This document shows, one piece after another, positions 36,352 through 49,225 of a stretch of DNA of 64,000 nt. This DNA is from Osmia lignaria lignaria. Lineage: Eukaryota; Arthropoda; Insecta; Hymenoptera; Megachilidae. Numbering within the stretch: position 1 is the stretch's first letter; the number at the start of each line of letters is the position of its first letter. The translations under genes were made by a program, and so were the position numbers. The stretch covers positions 8,950,001 through 9,014,000 of the forward strand of contig NW_027478160.1 of NCBI RefSeq assembly GCF_051020975.1, written 5' to 3'. The notes below the pieces were generated by a model. The model did no database searches. It worked only from the letters and a program-made list of their open reading frames with translations, and had not been told where the DNA came from.

Positions 36352-38604
36352 GATCAGAAGCGTAGTTTTCGAGATATATCGAGATATTTAAAAGTTCCGA
36401 AGCCGCACCAACATAATAGAGATACAGAAACACCGTGGCCCCTTTCTTTGAGATAACTCTGCACTAGTGCGAGCCGCAAAGCCACTTCCAGCTTAGCTGT
36501 GCAGAAGAAGAACAACAAGAAGAAGAAATATCTCGAAATATGTCCGACAGGCCCCTTCCCTTGAGATAAATCTGCAAATATCTCGGAAACGAAGCGAGCT
36601 ATGGCGAAATGTTAAGAGACCTTTTCTGTAGAGAATTAAGTTTCCTACTTTTTATCTTCTATGATATTTTTTGATCAGGTGCGTAGTTCTCGAGATATAT
36701 CAAGATATTTAAAAGTTCCGAAGCCGCACCAACATAATAGAGATACAGAAACACCGTGGCCCCTTTCTTTGAGATAACTCTGCACTAGTGCGAGCCGCAA
36801 ATGCCACTTCCAGCTTAGCTGTGCAGAAGAAGAACAACAAGAAGAAGAAATATCTCGAAATATGTCCGTCAGGCCCCTTCCCTTGAGATAAATCTGCAAA
36901 TATCTCGGAAACGAAGCGAGCTATGGCAAAATGTTAAGAGACCTTTTTTGTAGAGAATTAAGTTTCCTACTTTTTATGTTCTATGACATTTTTTGATCAG
37001 ATGCGTAGTTCTCGAGATATATCAAGATATTTAAAAGTTCCGAAGCCGCACCAACATAATAGAGATACAGAAACACCGTGGCCCCTTTCTTTGAGATAAC
37101 TCTGCACTATTGCGAGCTGCAAATGCCACTTCCAGCTTAGCTGTGCAGAGGAAGAACAACAAGAAGAAGAAGTATCTCGAAATATGTCCGTCAGGCCCGT
37201 TCCTTTGAGCTGAATCTGCAAATATCTCGGAAACGAAGCGAGCTATGGCGAAATGTTAAGAGACGTTTTTTGTAGAGAATTAAGTTTCCTACTTTTTATC
37301 TTCTATGATATTTTTTGACCAGATGCGTAGTTCTCGAGATATATCAAGATATTTAAAAGTTCCGAAGCCGCACCAACATAATAGAGATACAGAAACACCG
37401 TGGCCCCTTTCTTTGAGATAACTCTGCACTATTGCGCGCTGCAAATGCCACTTCCAGCTTAGCTGTGCAGAAGAAGAACAACAAGAAGAAGAAATATCTC
37501 GAAATATGTCCGTCAGGCCCCTTCCCTTGAGATAAATCTGCAAATATCTCGGAAACGAAGCGAGCTATGGCAAAATGTTAAGAGACCTTTTTTGTAGAGA
37601 ATTAAGTTTCCTACTTTTTATGTTCTATGATATTTTTCGATCAGAGGCGTAGTTCTCGAGATATATCAAGATATTTAAAAGTTCCGAAGCCGCACCAACA
37701 TAATAGAGATACAGAAACACCGTGGCCCCTTTCTTTGAGATAACTCTGCACGATTGCGAGCTGGAAATGCCACTTCCAGTTTAGCTGTGCAGAAGAAGAA
37801 CAACAAGAAGAAGAAATATCTCGAAATATGTCCATCAGGACCCTTCCCTTGAGATAAATCTGCAAATATCTCGGAAACGAAGAGAGCTATGGCAAAATGT
37901 TAAGAGACCTTTTTTGTAGAGAATTAAGTTTCCTACAATTTATGTTCTATGATATTTTTTGATCAGAAGCGTAGTTTTCGACATATATCGAGATTTTTAA
38001 AAGTTCCGAAGCCGCACCAACATAATAGAGATACAGAAACACCGTGGCCCCTTTCTTTGAGATAACTCTGCACTAGTGCGAGCCGCAAATGCCACTTCCA
38101 GCTTAGCTGTGCAGAAGAAGAACAACAAGAAGAAGAAATATCTCGAAATATGTCCGACAGGCCCCTTCCCTTGAGATAAATCTGCAAATATCTCGGAAAC
38201 GAAGAGAGCTATGGCAAAATGTTAAGAGACCTTTTTTGTAGAGAATTAAGTTTCCTACTTTTCATGTTCTATGATATTTTTTGATCAGATGCGTAGTTCT
38301 CGAGATATATCAAGATATTTAAAAGTTCCGAAGCAGCACCAACATAATAGAGATACAGAAACACCGTGGCCCCTTTCTTTGAGATAACTCTGCACTATTG
38401 CGAGCTGTAAATGCCACTTCCAGCTTAGCTGTGCAGAGGAAGAACAACAAGAAGAAGAAGTATCTCGAAATATGTCCGTCAGGCCCGTTCCTTTGAGCTG
38501 AATCTGCAAATATCTCGGAAACGAAGCGAGCTATGGCAAAATGTTAAGAGACGTTTTTTGTAGAGAATTATGTTTCCTACAATTTATGTTCTATGATATT
38601 TTTT
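36352..38604. repeat. 7-unit relative of the 34743-36351 block (2253 bp)
   Basis: It contains the five marker units of the block at 34743 in the same order, plus a GAAGTATCTCG unit at 36995 and a type B unit with CGACATATATC at 37961. Its last unit (38283) starts with the AAGCAGCACC marker but ends like a GAAGTATCTCG unit, so it is also chimeric. Confidence 0.75.
36480..36481. other. 1-bp deletion (second copy of CAAAGCC allele)
   Basis: Unit 36352-36672 lacks the T of CAAATGCC, identical to the deletion near 34871. Confidence 0.9.
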
Positions 38605-39510
38605 GATCAGAAGCGTAGTTTTCGAGATATATCGAGATATTTAAAAGTTCCGAAGCCGCACCAACATAATAGAGATACAGAAACACCGTGGCCCCTTTCT
38701 TTGAGATAACTCTGCACTAGTGCGAGCCGCAAATGCCACTTCCAGCTTAGCTGTGCAGAAGAAGAACAACAAGAAGAAGAAATATCTCGAAATATGTCCG
38801 ACAGGCCCCTTCCCTTGAGATAAAGCTGCAAATATCTCGGAAACGAAGCGAGCTATGGCAAAATGTTAAGAGACCTTTTTTGTAGAGAATAATGTTTCCT
38901 ACAATTTACGTTCTATGATATTTTTTGATCAGAAGCGTAGTTTTCGAGATATATCGAGATATTTAGAAGTTCCGAAGCCGCACCAACATAATAGAGATAC
39001 AGAAACACCGTGGCCCGTTTCTTTGAGATAACTCTGCACTATTGCGACCTGCAAATGCCACTTCCAGCTCAGCTGTGCAGAAGAAGAACAACAAGAAGAA
39101 GAAATATCTCGAAATATGTCCGTCAGGCCTCTTCCCTTGAGATAAATCTGCAAATATCTCGGAAACGAAGCGAGCTATGGCAAAATGTTAAGAGACCGTT
39201 TTTGTAGAGAATTAAGTTTCCTACTTTTCATGTTCTATGATATTTTTTGATCAGATGCGTGGTTCTCGAGATATATCAAGATATTTAAAAGTTCCGAAGC
39301 CGCACCAACATAATAGAGATACAGATACACCGTGGCCCCTTTCTTAGAGATAACTCTGCACTATTGCGAGCTGCAAATGCCACTTCCAGCTTAGCTGTGC
39401 AGAAGAAGAACAACAAGAAGAAGAAATATCTCGAAATATGTCCGTCAGGCCCCTTCCCTTGAGATATATCTGCAAATATCTCGGAAACGAAGCGAGCTAT
39501 GGCAAAATGT

Positions 39511-39513
39511 TAG
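39511..39513. other. 1-bp deletion (TGTTAGAGACG)
   Basis: Unit 39249-39569 reads GTTAGAGACG where others read GTTAAGAGACG. I saw no second copy of this allele. Confidence 0.88.
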
Positions 39514-40919
39514 AGACGTTTTTTGTAGAGAATTATGTTTCCTACTTTTTATGTTCTATGATATTTTTTGATCAGATGCGTAGTTCTGGAGATATATCAA
39601 GATATTTAAAAGTTCCGAAGCCGCACCAACATAATAGAGATACAGAAACACCGTGGCCCCTTTCTTTGAGATAACTCTGCACTATTGCGAGCTGCAAATG
39701 CCACTTCCAGCTTAGCTGTGCAGAGGAAGAACAACAAGAAGAAGAAGTATCTCGAAATATGTCCGTCAGGCCCGTTCCTTTGAGCTGAATCTGCAAATAT
39801 CTCGGAAACGAAGCGAGCTATGGCAAAATGTTAAGAGACGTTTTTTGTAGTGAATTATGTTTCCTACAATTTATGTTCTATGATATTTTTTGATCAGAAG
39901 CGTAGTTTTCGAGATATATCGAGATATTTAAAAGTTCCGAAGCCGCACCAACATAATAGAGATACAGAAACACCGTGGCTCCTTTCTTTGAGATAACTCT
40001 GCACTAGTGCGAGCCGCAAACGCCACTTCCAGCTTAGCTGTGCAGAAGAAGAACAACAAGAAGAAGAAATATCTCGAAATATGTCCGTCAGGCCCCTTCC
40101 CTTGAGATAAATCTGCAAATATCTGGGGAACGAAGCGAGCTATGGCAAAATGTTAAGAGACCGTTTTTGTAGAGAATTAAGTTTCCTACTTTTTATGTTC
40201 TATGATATTTTTTGATCAGATGCGTGGTTCTCGAGATATATCAAGATATTTAAAAGTTCCGAAGCCGCACCAACATAATAGAGATACAGATACACCGTGG
40301 CCCCTTTCTTAGAGATAACTCTGCACTATTGCGAGCTGCAAATGCCACTTCCAGCTAAGCTGTGCAGAAGAAGAACAACAAGAAGAAGAAATATCTCGAA
40401 ATATGTCCGTCAGGCCCCTTCCCTTGAGATATATCTGCAAATATCTCGGAAACGAAGCGAGCTATGGCAAAATGTTAAGAGACGTTTTTTGTAGAGAATT
40501 ATGTTTCCTACAATTTATGTTCTATGATATTTTTTGATCAGAAGCGTAGTTTTCGAGATATATCGAGATATTTAAAAGTTCCGAAGCCGCACCAACATAA
40601 TAGAGATACAGAAACACCGTGGCCCCTTTCTTTGAGATAACTCTGCACTAGTGCGAGCCGCAAATGCCACTTCCAGCTTAGCTGTGCAGAAGGAGAACAA
40701 CAAGAAGAAGAAATATCTCGAAATATGTCCGACAGGCCCCTTCCCTTGAGCTGAATCTGCAAATATCTCGGAAACGAAGCGAGCTATGGCAAAATGTGAA
40801 GAGACGTTTTTTGTAGAGAATTATGTTTCCTACAATTTATATTCTATGATATTTTTCGATCAGAAGCGTAGTTCTCGAGATATATCGAGATATTTAAAAG
40901 TTCCGAAGCCGCACGAACA

Positions 40920-40921
40920 TA
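40920..40921. other. 3-bp deletion (ACATAGAG for ACATAATAGAG)
   Basis: Unit 40858-41176 is 319 bp, the shortest in the window. It lacks one AAT-equivalent triplet and also has CACGAAC for CACCAAC. It is the only multi-base indel seen and appears to be private to this unit. Confidence 0.9.
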
Positions 40922-43108
40922 GAGATACAGAAACACCGTGGCCCCTTTCTTTGAGATAACTCTGCACTAGTGCGAGCCGCAAATGCCACTTCCAGCTTAG
41001 CTGTGCAGAAGAAGAACAACAAGAAGAAGAAATATCTCGAAATATGTCCGTCAGGCCCCTTCCCTTGAGATAAATCTGCAAATATCTCGGGAACGAAGCA
41101 AGCTATGGCAAAATGTTAAGAGACCTTTTTTGTAGAAAATTAAGTTTCCTACTTTTTATGTTCTATGATATTTTTTGATCAGATGCGTAGTTCTCGAGAT
41201 ATATCAAGATATTTAAAAGTTCCGAAGCCGCACCAACATAATAGAGATACAGAAACACCGTGGCCCCTTTCTTTGAGATAACTCTGCACTATTGCGAGCT
41301 GCAAATGCCACTTCCAGCTTAGCTGTGCAGAGGAAGAACAACAAGAAGAAGAAGTATCTCGAAATATGTCCGTCAGGCCCGTTCCTTTGAGCTGAATCTG
41401 CAAATATCTCGGAAACGAAGCGAGCTATGGCAAAATGTTAAGAGACGTTTTTTGTAGTGAATTATGTTTCCTACAATTTATGTTCTATGATATTTTTTGA
41501 TCAGAAGCGTAGTTTTCGAGATATATCGAGATATTTAAAAGTTCCGAAGCCGCACCAACATAATAGAGATACAGAAACACCGTGGCTCCTTTCTTTGAGA
41601 TAACTCTGCACTAGTGCGAGCCGCAAACGCCACTTCCAGCTTAGCTGTGCAGAAGAAGAACAACAAGAAGAAGAAATATCTCGAAATATGTCCGTCAGGC
41701 CCCTTCCCTTGAGATAAATCTGCAAATATCTCGGGAACGAAGCGAGCTATGGCAAAATGTTAAGAGACCTTTTTTGTAGAGAATAATGTTTCCTACAATT
41801 TACGTTCTATGATATTTTTTGATCAGAAGCGTAGTTTTCGAGATATATCGAGATATTTAAAAGTTCCGAAGCCGCACCAACATAATAGAGATACAGAAAC
41901 ACCGTGGCCCCTTTCTTTGAGATAACTCTGCACTAGTGCGAGCCGCAAATGCCACTTCCAGCTTAGCTGTGCAGAAGAAGAACAACAAGAAGAAGAAATA
42001 TCTCGAAATATGTCCGTCAGGCCCCTTCCCTTGAGATATATCTGCAAATATCTCGGAAACGAAGCGAGCTATGGCAAAATGTTAAGAGACCTTTTTTGTA
42101 GAGAATTAAGTTTCCTACTTTTTATGTTCTATGATATTTTTTGATCAGATGCGTAGTTCTCGAGATATATCAAGATATTTAAAAGTTCCGAAGCCGCACC
42201 AACATAATAGAGATACAGAAACACCGTGGCCCCTTCCTTTGAGATAACTCTGCACTATTGCGAGCTGCAAATGCCACTTCCAGCTTAGCTGTGCAGAGGA
42301 AGAACAACAAGAAGAAGAAGTATCTCGAAATATGTCCGTCAGGCCCGTTCCTTTGAGCTGAATCTGCAAATATCTCGGAAACCAAGCGAGCTATGGCAAA
42401 ATGTTAAGAGACGTTTTTTGTAGAGAATTATGTTTCCTACAATTTATGTTCTATAATATTTTTCGATCAGAAGCGTAGTTTTCGAGATATATCGAGATAT
42501 TTAAAAGTTCCGAAGCCGCACCAACATAATAGAGATACAGAAACACCGTGGCCCCTTTCTTTGAGATAACTCTGCACTAGTGCGAGCCGCAAATGCCACT
42601 TCCAGCTTAGCTGTGCAGAAGAAGAACAACAAGAAGAAGAAATATCTCGAAATATGTCCGTCAGGCCCCTTCCCTTGAGATAAATCTGCAAATATCTCGG
42701 GAACGAAGCGAGCTATGGCAAAATGTTAAGAGACCGTTTTTGTAGAGAATTAAGTTTCCTACTTTTTATGTTCTATGATATTTTTTGATCAGATGCGTGG
42801 TTCTCGAGATATATCAAGATATTTAAAAGTTCCGAAGCCGCACCAACATAATAGAGATACAGAAACACCGTGGCCCCTTTCTTAGAGATAACTCTGCACT
42901 ATTGCGAGCTGCAAATGCCACTTCCAGCTTAGCTGTGCAGAAGAAGAACAACAAGAAGAAGAAATATCTCGAAATATGTCCGTCAGGCCCCTTCCCTTGA
43001 GCTGAATCTGCAAATATCTCGGAAACGAAGCGAGCTATGGCAAAATGTTAAGAGACGTTTTTTGTAGAGAATTATGTTTCCTACAATTTATATTCTATGA
43101 TATTTTTC

Positions 43109-44396
43109 GATCAGAAGCGTAGTTATCGAGATATATCGAGATATTTAAAAGTTCCGAAGCCGCACCAAGATAATAGAGATACAGAAACACCGTGGCTCCT
43201 TTCTTTGAGATAACTCTGCACTAGTGCGAGCCGCAAATGCCACTTCCAGCTTAGCTGTGCAGAAGAAGAACAACAAGAAGAAGAAATATCTCGAAATATG
43301 TCCGTCAGGCCCCTTCCCTTGAAATAAATCTGCAAATATCTCGGAAACGAAGCGAGCTATGGCAAAATGTTAAGAGACCTTTTTTGTAGAGAATTAAGTT
43401 TCCTACTTTTTATGTTCTATGATATTTTTCGATCAGACGCGTAGTTCTCGAGATATATCGAGATATTTAAAAGTTCCGAAGCCGCACCAACATAATAGAG
43501 ATACAGAAACACCGTGGCCCCTTTCTTTGAGATAACTCTGCACTAGTGCGAGCCGCAAATGCCACTTCCAGCTTAGCTGTGCAGAAGAAGAACAACAAGA
43601 AGAAGAAATATCTCGAAATATGTCCGTCAGGCCCCTTCCCTTGAGATAAATCTGCAAATATCTCGGGAACGAAGCGAGCTATGGCAAAATGTTAAGAGAC
43701 CTTTTTTGTAGAAAATTAAGTTTCCTACTTTTTATGTTCTATGATATTTTTTGATCAGATGCGTAGTTCTCGAGATATATCAAGATATTTAAAAGTTCCG
43801 AAGCCGCACCAACATAATAGAGATACAGAAACACCGTGGCCCCTTTCTTTGAGATAACTCTGCACTATTGCGAGCTGCAAATGCCACTTCCAGCTTAGCT
43901 GTGCAGAGGAAGAACAACAAGAAGAAGAAGTATCTCGAAATATGTCCGTCAGGCCCGTTCCTTTGAGCTGAATCTGCAAATATCTCGGAAACGAAGCGAG
44001 CTATGGCAAAATGTTAAGAGACGTTTTTTGTAGTGAATTATGTTTCCTACAATTTATGTTCTATGATATTTTTTGATCAGAAGCGTAGTTTTCGAGATAT
44101 ATCGAGATATTTAAAAGTTCCGAAGCCGCACCAACATAATAGAGATACAGAAACACCGTGGCTCCTTTCTTTGAGATAACTCTGCACTAGTGCGAGCAGC
44201 AAACGCCACTTCCAGCTTAGCTGTGCAGAAGAAGAACAACAAGAAGAAGAAATATCTCGAAATATGTCCGTCAGGCCCCTTCCCTTGAGATAAATCTGCA
44301 AATATGTCGGGAACGAAGCGAGCTATGGCAAAATGTTAAGAGACCTTTTTTGTAGAAAATTAAGTTTCCTACTTTTTATGTTCTATGATATTTTTT
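43109..44396. repeat. 4-mer higher-order repeat of zone IV, copy 1 (1288 bp)
   Basis: Unit order: CACCAAGATAAT unit with CTTGAAATAAATC, GATCAGACG unit with CTCGGGAACG, GAAGTATCTCG unit, and a type B unit with GTGGCTCC and CAAACGCC. A two-unit segment (44397-45040) repeating its last two types separates it from the next full copy. Confidence 0.8.
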
Positions 44397-45040
44397 GATC
44401 AGATGCGTAGTTCTCGAGATATATCAAGATATTTAAAAGTTCCGAAGCCGCACCAACATAATAGAGATACAGAAACACCGTGGCCCCTTTCTTTGAGATA
44501 ACTCTGCACTATTGCGAGCTGCAAATGCCACTTCCAGCTTAGCTGTGCAGAGGAAGAACAACAAGAAGAAGAAGTATCTCGAAATATGTCCGTCAGGCCC
44601 GTTCCTTTGAGCTGAATCTGCAAATATCTCGGAAACGAAGCGAGCTATGGCAAAATGTTAAGAGACGTTTTTTGTAGTGAATTATGTTTCCTACAATTTA
44701 TGTTCTATGATATTTTTTGATCAGAAGCGTAGTTTTCGAGATATATCGAGATATTTAAAAGTTCCGAAGCCGCACCAACATAATAGAGATACAGAAACAC
44801 CGTGGCTCCTTTCTTTGAGATAACTCTGCACTAGTGCGAGCCGCAAACGCCACTTCCAGCTTAGCTGTGCAGAAGAAGAACAACAAGAAGAAGAAATATC
44901 TCGAAATATGTCCGTCAGGCCCCTTCCCTTGAGATAAATCTGCAAATATCTCGGGAACGAAGCGAGCTATGGCAAAATGTTAAGAGACCTTTTTTGTAGA
45001 GAATTAAGTTTCCTACTTTTTATGTTCTATGATATTTTTT

Positions 45041-46328
45041 GATCAGATGCGTAGTTCTCGAGATATATCAAGATATTTAAAAGTTCCGAAGCCGCACCAA
45101 GATAATAGAGATACAGAAACACCATGGCTCCTTTCTTTGAGATAACTCTGCACTAGTGCGAGCCGCAAATGCCACTTCCAGCTTAGCTGTGCAGAAGAAG
45201 AACAACAAGAAGAAGAAATATCTCGAAATATGTCCGTCAGGCCCCTTCCCTTGAAATAAATCTGCAAATATCTCGGAAACGAAGCGAGCTATGGCAAAAT
45301 GTTAAGAGACCTTTTTTGTAGAGAATTAAGTTTCCTACTTTTTATGTTCTATGATATTTTTCGATCAGACGCGTAGTTCTCGAGATATATCGAGATATTT
45401 AAAAGTTCCGAAGCCGCACCAACATAATAGAGATACAGAAACACCGTGGCCCCTTTCTTTGAGATAACTCTGCACTAGTGCGAGCCGCAAATGCCACTTA
45501 CAGCTTAGCTGTGCAGAAGAAGAACAACAAGAAGAAGAAATATCTCGAAATATGTCCGTCAGGCCCCTTCCCTTGAGATAAATCTGCAAATATCTCGGGA
45601 ACGAAGCGAGCTATGGCAAAATGTTAAGAGACCTTTTTTGTAGAAAATTAAGTTTCCTACTTTTTATGTTCTATGATATTTTTTGATCAGATGCGTAGTT
45701 CTCGAGATATATCAAGATATTTAAAAGTTCCGAAGCCGCACCAACATAATAGAGATACAGAAACACCGTGGCCCCTTTCTTTGAGATAACTCTGCACTAT
45801 TGCGAGCTGCAAATGCCACTTCCAGCTTAGCTGTGCAGAGGAAGAACAACAAGAAGAAGAAGTATCTCGAAATATGTCCGTCAGGCCCGTTCCTTTGAGC
45901 TGAATCTGCAAATATCTCGGAAACGAAGCGAGCTATGGCAAAATGTTAAGAGACGTTTTTTGTAGTGAATTATGTTTCCTACAATTTATGTTCTATGATA
46001 TTTTTTGATCAGAAGCGTAGTTTTCGAGATATATCGAGATATTTAAAAGTTCCGAAGCCGCACCAACATAATAGAGATACAGAAACACCGTGGCTCCTTT
46101 CTTTGAGATAACTCTGCACTAGTGCGAGCCGCAAACGCCACTTCCAGCTTAGCTGTGCAGAAGAAGAACAACAAGAAGAAGAAATATCTCGAAATATGTC
46201 CGTCAGGCCCCTTCCCTTGAGATAAATCTGCAAATATCTCGGGAACGAAGCGAGCTATGGCAAAATGTTAAGAGACCTTTTTTGTAGAGAATTAAGTTTC
46301 CTACTTTTTATGTTCTATGATATTTTTT
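45041..46328. repeat. 4-mer higher-order repeat of zone IV, copy 2 (1288 bp)
   Basis: Same four-unit order as 43109-44396, with the CACCAAGATAAT and GATCAGACG markers at the expected spacing. Two further units of the series follow at 46329-46972. Private changes include ACACCATGGCTCC near 45125 and CACTTACAGC near 45496. Confidence 0.8.
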
Positions 46329-47294
46329 GATCAGATGCGTAGTTCTCGAGATATATCAAGATATTTAAAAGTTCCGAAGCCGCACCAAGATAATAGAGAT
46401 ACAGAAACACCGTGGCTCCTTTCTTTGAGATAACTCTGCACTAGTGCGAGCCGCAAATGCCACTTCCAGCTTAGCTGTGCAGAAGAAGAACAACAAGAAG
46501 AAGAAATATCTCGAAATATGTCCGTCAGGCCCCTTCCCTTGAAATAAATCTGCAAATATCTCGGAAACGAAGCGAGCTATGGCAAAATGTTAAGAGACCT
46601 TTTTTGTAGAGAATTAAGTTTCCTACTTTTTATGTTCTATGATATTTTTCGATCAGACGCGTAGTTCTCGAGATATATCGAGATATTTAAAAGTTCCGAA
46701 GCCGCACCAACATAATAGAGATACAGAAACACCGTGGCCCCTTTCTTTGAGATAACTCTGCACTAGTGCGAGCCGCAAATGCCACTTCCAGCTTAGCTGT
46801 GCAGAAGAAGAACAACAAGAAGAAGAAATATCTCGAAATATGTCCGTCAGGCCCCTTCCCTTGAGATAAATCTGCAAATATCTCGGGAACGAAGCGAGCT
46901 ATGGCAAAATGTTAAGAGACCTTTTTTGTAGAAAATTAAGTTTCCTACTTTTTATGTTCTATGATATTTTCTGATCAGATGCGTAGTTCTCGAGATATAT
47001 CAAGATATTTAAAAGTTCCGAAGCCGCACCAACATAATAGAGATACAGAAACACCGTGGCCCCTTTCTTTGAGATAACTCTGCACTATTGCGAGCTGCAA
47101 ATGCTACTTCCAGCTTAGCTGTGCAGAAGAAGAACAACAAGAAGAAGAAATATCTCGAAATATGTCCGTCAGGCCCCTTCCCTTGAGATATATCTGCAAA
47201 TATCTCGGAAACGAAACGAGCTATGGCAAAATGTGAAGAGACCTTTTTTGTAGAGAATTATGTTTCCTACAATTCATGTTCTATGATATTTTTT

Positions 47295-48260
47295 GATCAG
47301 AAGCGTAGTTTTCGAGATATATCGAGATATTTAAAAGTTCCGAAGCCGCACCAACATAATAGAGATACAGAAACACCGTGGCCCCTTTCTTTGAGGTAAC
47401 TCTGCACTAGTGCGGGCCGCAAATGCCACTGCCAGCTTAGCTGTGCAGAAGAAGAACAACAAGAAGAAGAAATATCTCGAAATATGTCCGTCAGGCCCCT
47501 TCCCTTGAGATATATCTGCAAATATCTCGGAAACGAAACGAGCTATGGCAAAATGTTAAGAGACCTTTTTTGTAGAGAATTATGTTTTCTACAATTTATG
47601 TTCTATGATATTTTTTGATCAGAAGCGTAGTTTTCGAGATATATCGAGATATTTAAAAGTTCCGAAGCCGCACCAACATAATAGAGATACAGAAACACCG
47701 TGGCCCCTTTCTTTGAGATAACTCTGCACTAGTGCTAGCCGCAAAAGCCACTTCCAGCTTAGCTGTGCAGAAGAAGAACAACAAGAAGAAGAAATATCTC
47801 GAAATATGTCCGTCAGGCCCCTTCCCTTGAGATAAATCTGCATATATCTCGGAAACGAAGCGAGCTATGGCAAAATGTTAAGAGACCTTTTTTGTAGAGA
47901 ATTAAGTTTCCTACTTTTTATGCTCTATGATATTTTTTGATCAGATGCGTAGTTCTCGAGATATATCAAGATATTTAAAAGTTCCGAAGCCGCACCAACA
48001 TAATAGAGATACAGAAACACCGTGGCCCCTTTCTTTGAGATAACTCTGCACTATTGCGAGCTGCAAATGCCACTTCCAGTTTAGCTGTGCAGAAGAAGAA
48101 CAACAAGAAGAAGAAATATCTCGAAATATGTCCGTCAGGCCCCTTCCCTTGAGATATATCTGCAAATATCTCGGAAACGAAACGAGCTATGGCAAAATGT
48201 TAAGAGACCTTTTTTGTAGAGAATTATGTTTCCTACAATTCATGTTCTATGATATTTTTT
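47295..48260. repeat. 3-mer block (966 bp), copy 1
   Basis: The first unit carries TTGAGGTAAC, GTGCGGGCCGC and CCACTGCCAGC, the second GTGCTAGCCGC with CAAAAGCC, the third CCAGTTTAGC. The first two sets of markers recur 966 bp to the right, as does CCAGTTTAGC. Confidence 0.8.
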
Positions 48261-49225
48261 GATCAGAAGCGTAGTTTTCGAGATATATCGAGATATTTAA
48301 AAGTTCCGAAGCCGCACCAACATAATAGAGATACAGAAACACCGTGGCCCCTTTCTTTGAGGTAACTCTGCACTAGTGCGGGCCGCAAATGCCACTGCCA
48401 GCTTAGCTGTGCAGAAGAAGAACAACAAGAAGAAGAAATATCTCGAAATATGTCCGTCAGGCCCCTTCCCTTGAGATATATCTGCAAATATCTCGGAAAC
48501 GAAACGAGCTATGGCAAAATGTTAAGAGACCTTTTTTGTAGAGAATTATGTTTTCTACAATTTATGTTCTATGATATTTTTTGATCAGAAGCGTAGTTTT
48601 CGAGATATATCGAGATATTTAAAAGTTCCGAAGCCGCACCAACATAATAGAGATACAGAAACACCGTGGCCCCTTTCTTTGAGATAACTCTGCACTAGTG
48701 CTAGCCGCAAAAGCCACTTCCAGCTTAGCTGTGCAGAAGAAGAACAACAAGAAGAAGAAATATCTCGAAATATGTCCGTCAGGCCCTTCCCTCGAGATAA
48801 ATCTGCAAATATCTCGGAAACGAAGCGAGCTATGGCAAAATGTTAAGAGACCTTTTTTGTAGAGAATTCAGTTTCCTACTTTTTATGTTCTATGATATTT
48901 TTTGATCAGATGCGTAGTTCTCGAGATATATCAAGATATTTAAAAGTTCCGAAGCCGCACCAACATAATAGAGATACAGAAACACCGTGGCCCCTTTCTT
49001 TCAGATAACTCTGCACTATTGCGAGCTGGAAATGCCACTTCCAGTTTAGCTGTGCAGAAGAAGAACAACAAGAAGAAGAAATATCTCGAAATATGTCCGT
49101 CAGGCCCCTTCCCTTGAGATATATCTGCAAATATCTCGGAAACGAAGCGAGCTATGGCAAAATGTTAAGAGACCGTTTTTGTAGAGAATTATGTCTCCTA
49201 CAAGTTATGTTCTATGATATTTTTT
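48261..49225. repeat. 3-mer block, copy 2 (965 bp)
   Basis: Repeats the marker order of 47295-48260, but its second unit has gained the 1-bp deletion allele GGCCCTTCCCTCGAG near 48783-48794 and its third unit has CTTTCAGATAAC and GCTGGAAATG. This block leads into zone V, where the same deletion-bearing unit type recurs. Confidence 0.75.
48783..48794. other. 1-bp deletion allele GGCCCTTCCCTCGAG, occurrence 1
   Basis: The consensus is GGCCCCTTCCCTTGAG. One C is missing and a T-to-C change creates CTCGAG. This is the first of five occurrences in the window. Confidence 0.9.

Larger units (their letters stand above)
32353..48903. repeat. Zone IV: diverged part of the array
   Basis: Units here carry many private substitutions absent from zones I-III, such as GAAGCGGCACC near 33184, AAGAAGGAGAA near 33302, CTGCCCTTGAG near 33340, TCCATCAGGACCC near 35900 and CTGGGGAACG near 40125. 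Six of the window's ten indels occur between 33401 and 48787. The mixture suggests an older or less often homogenised part of the array, though local 4-mer and 5-mer copies show some turnover. Confidence 0.75.
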
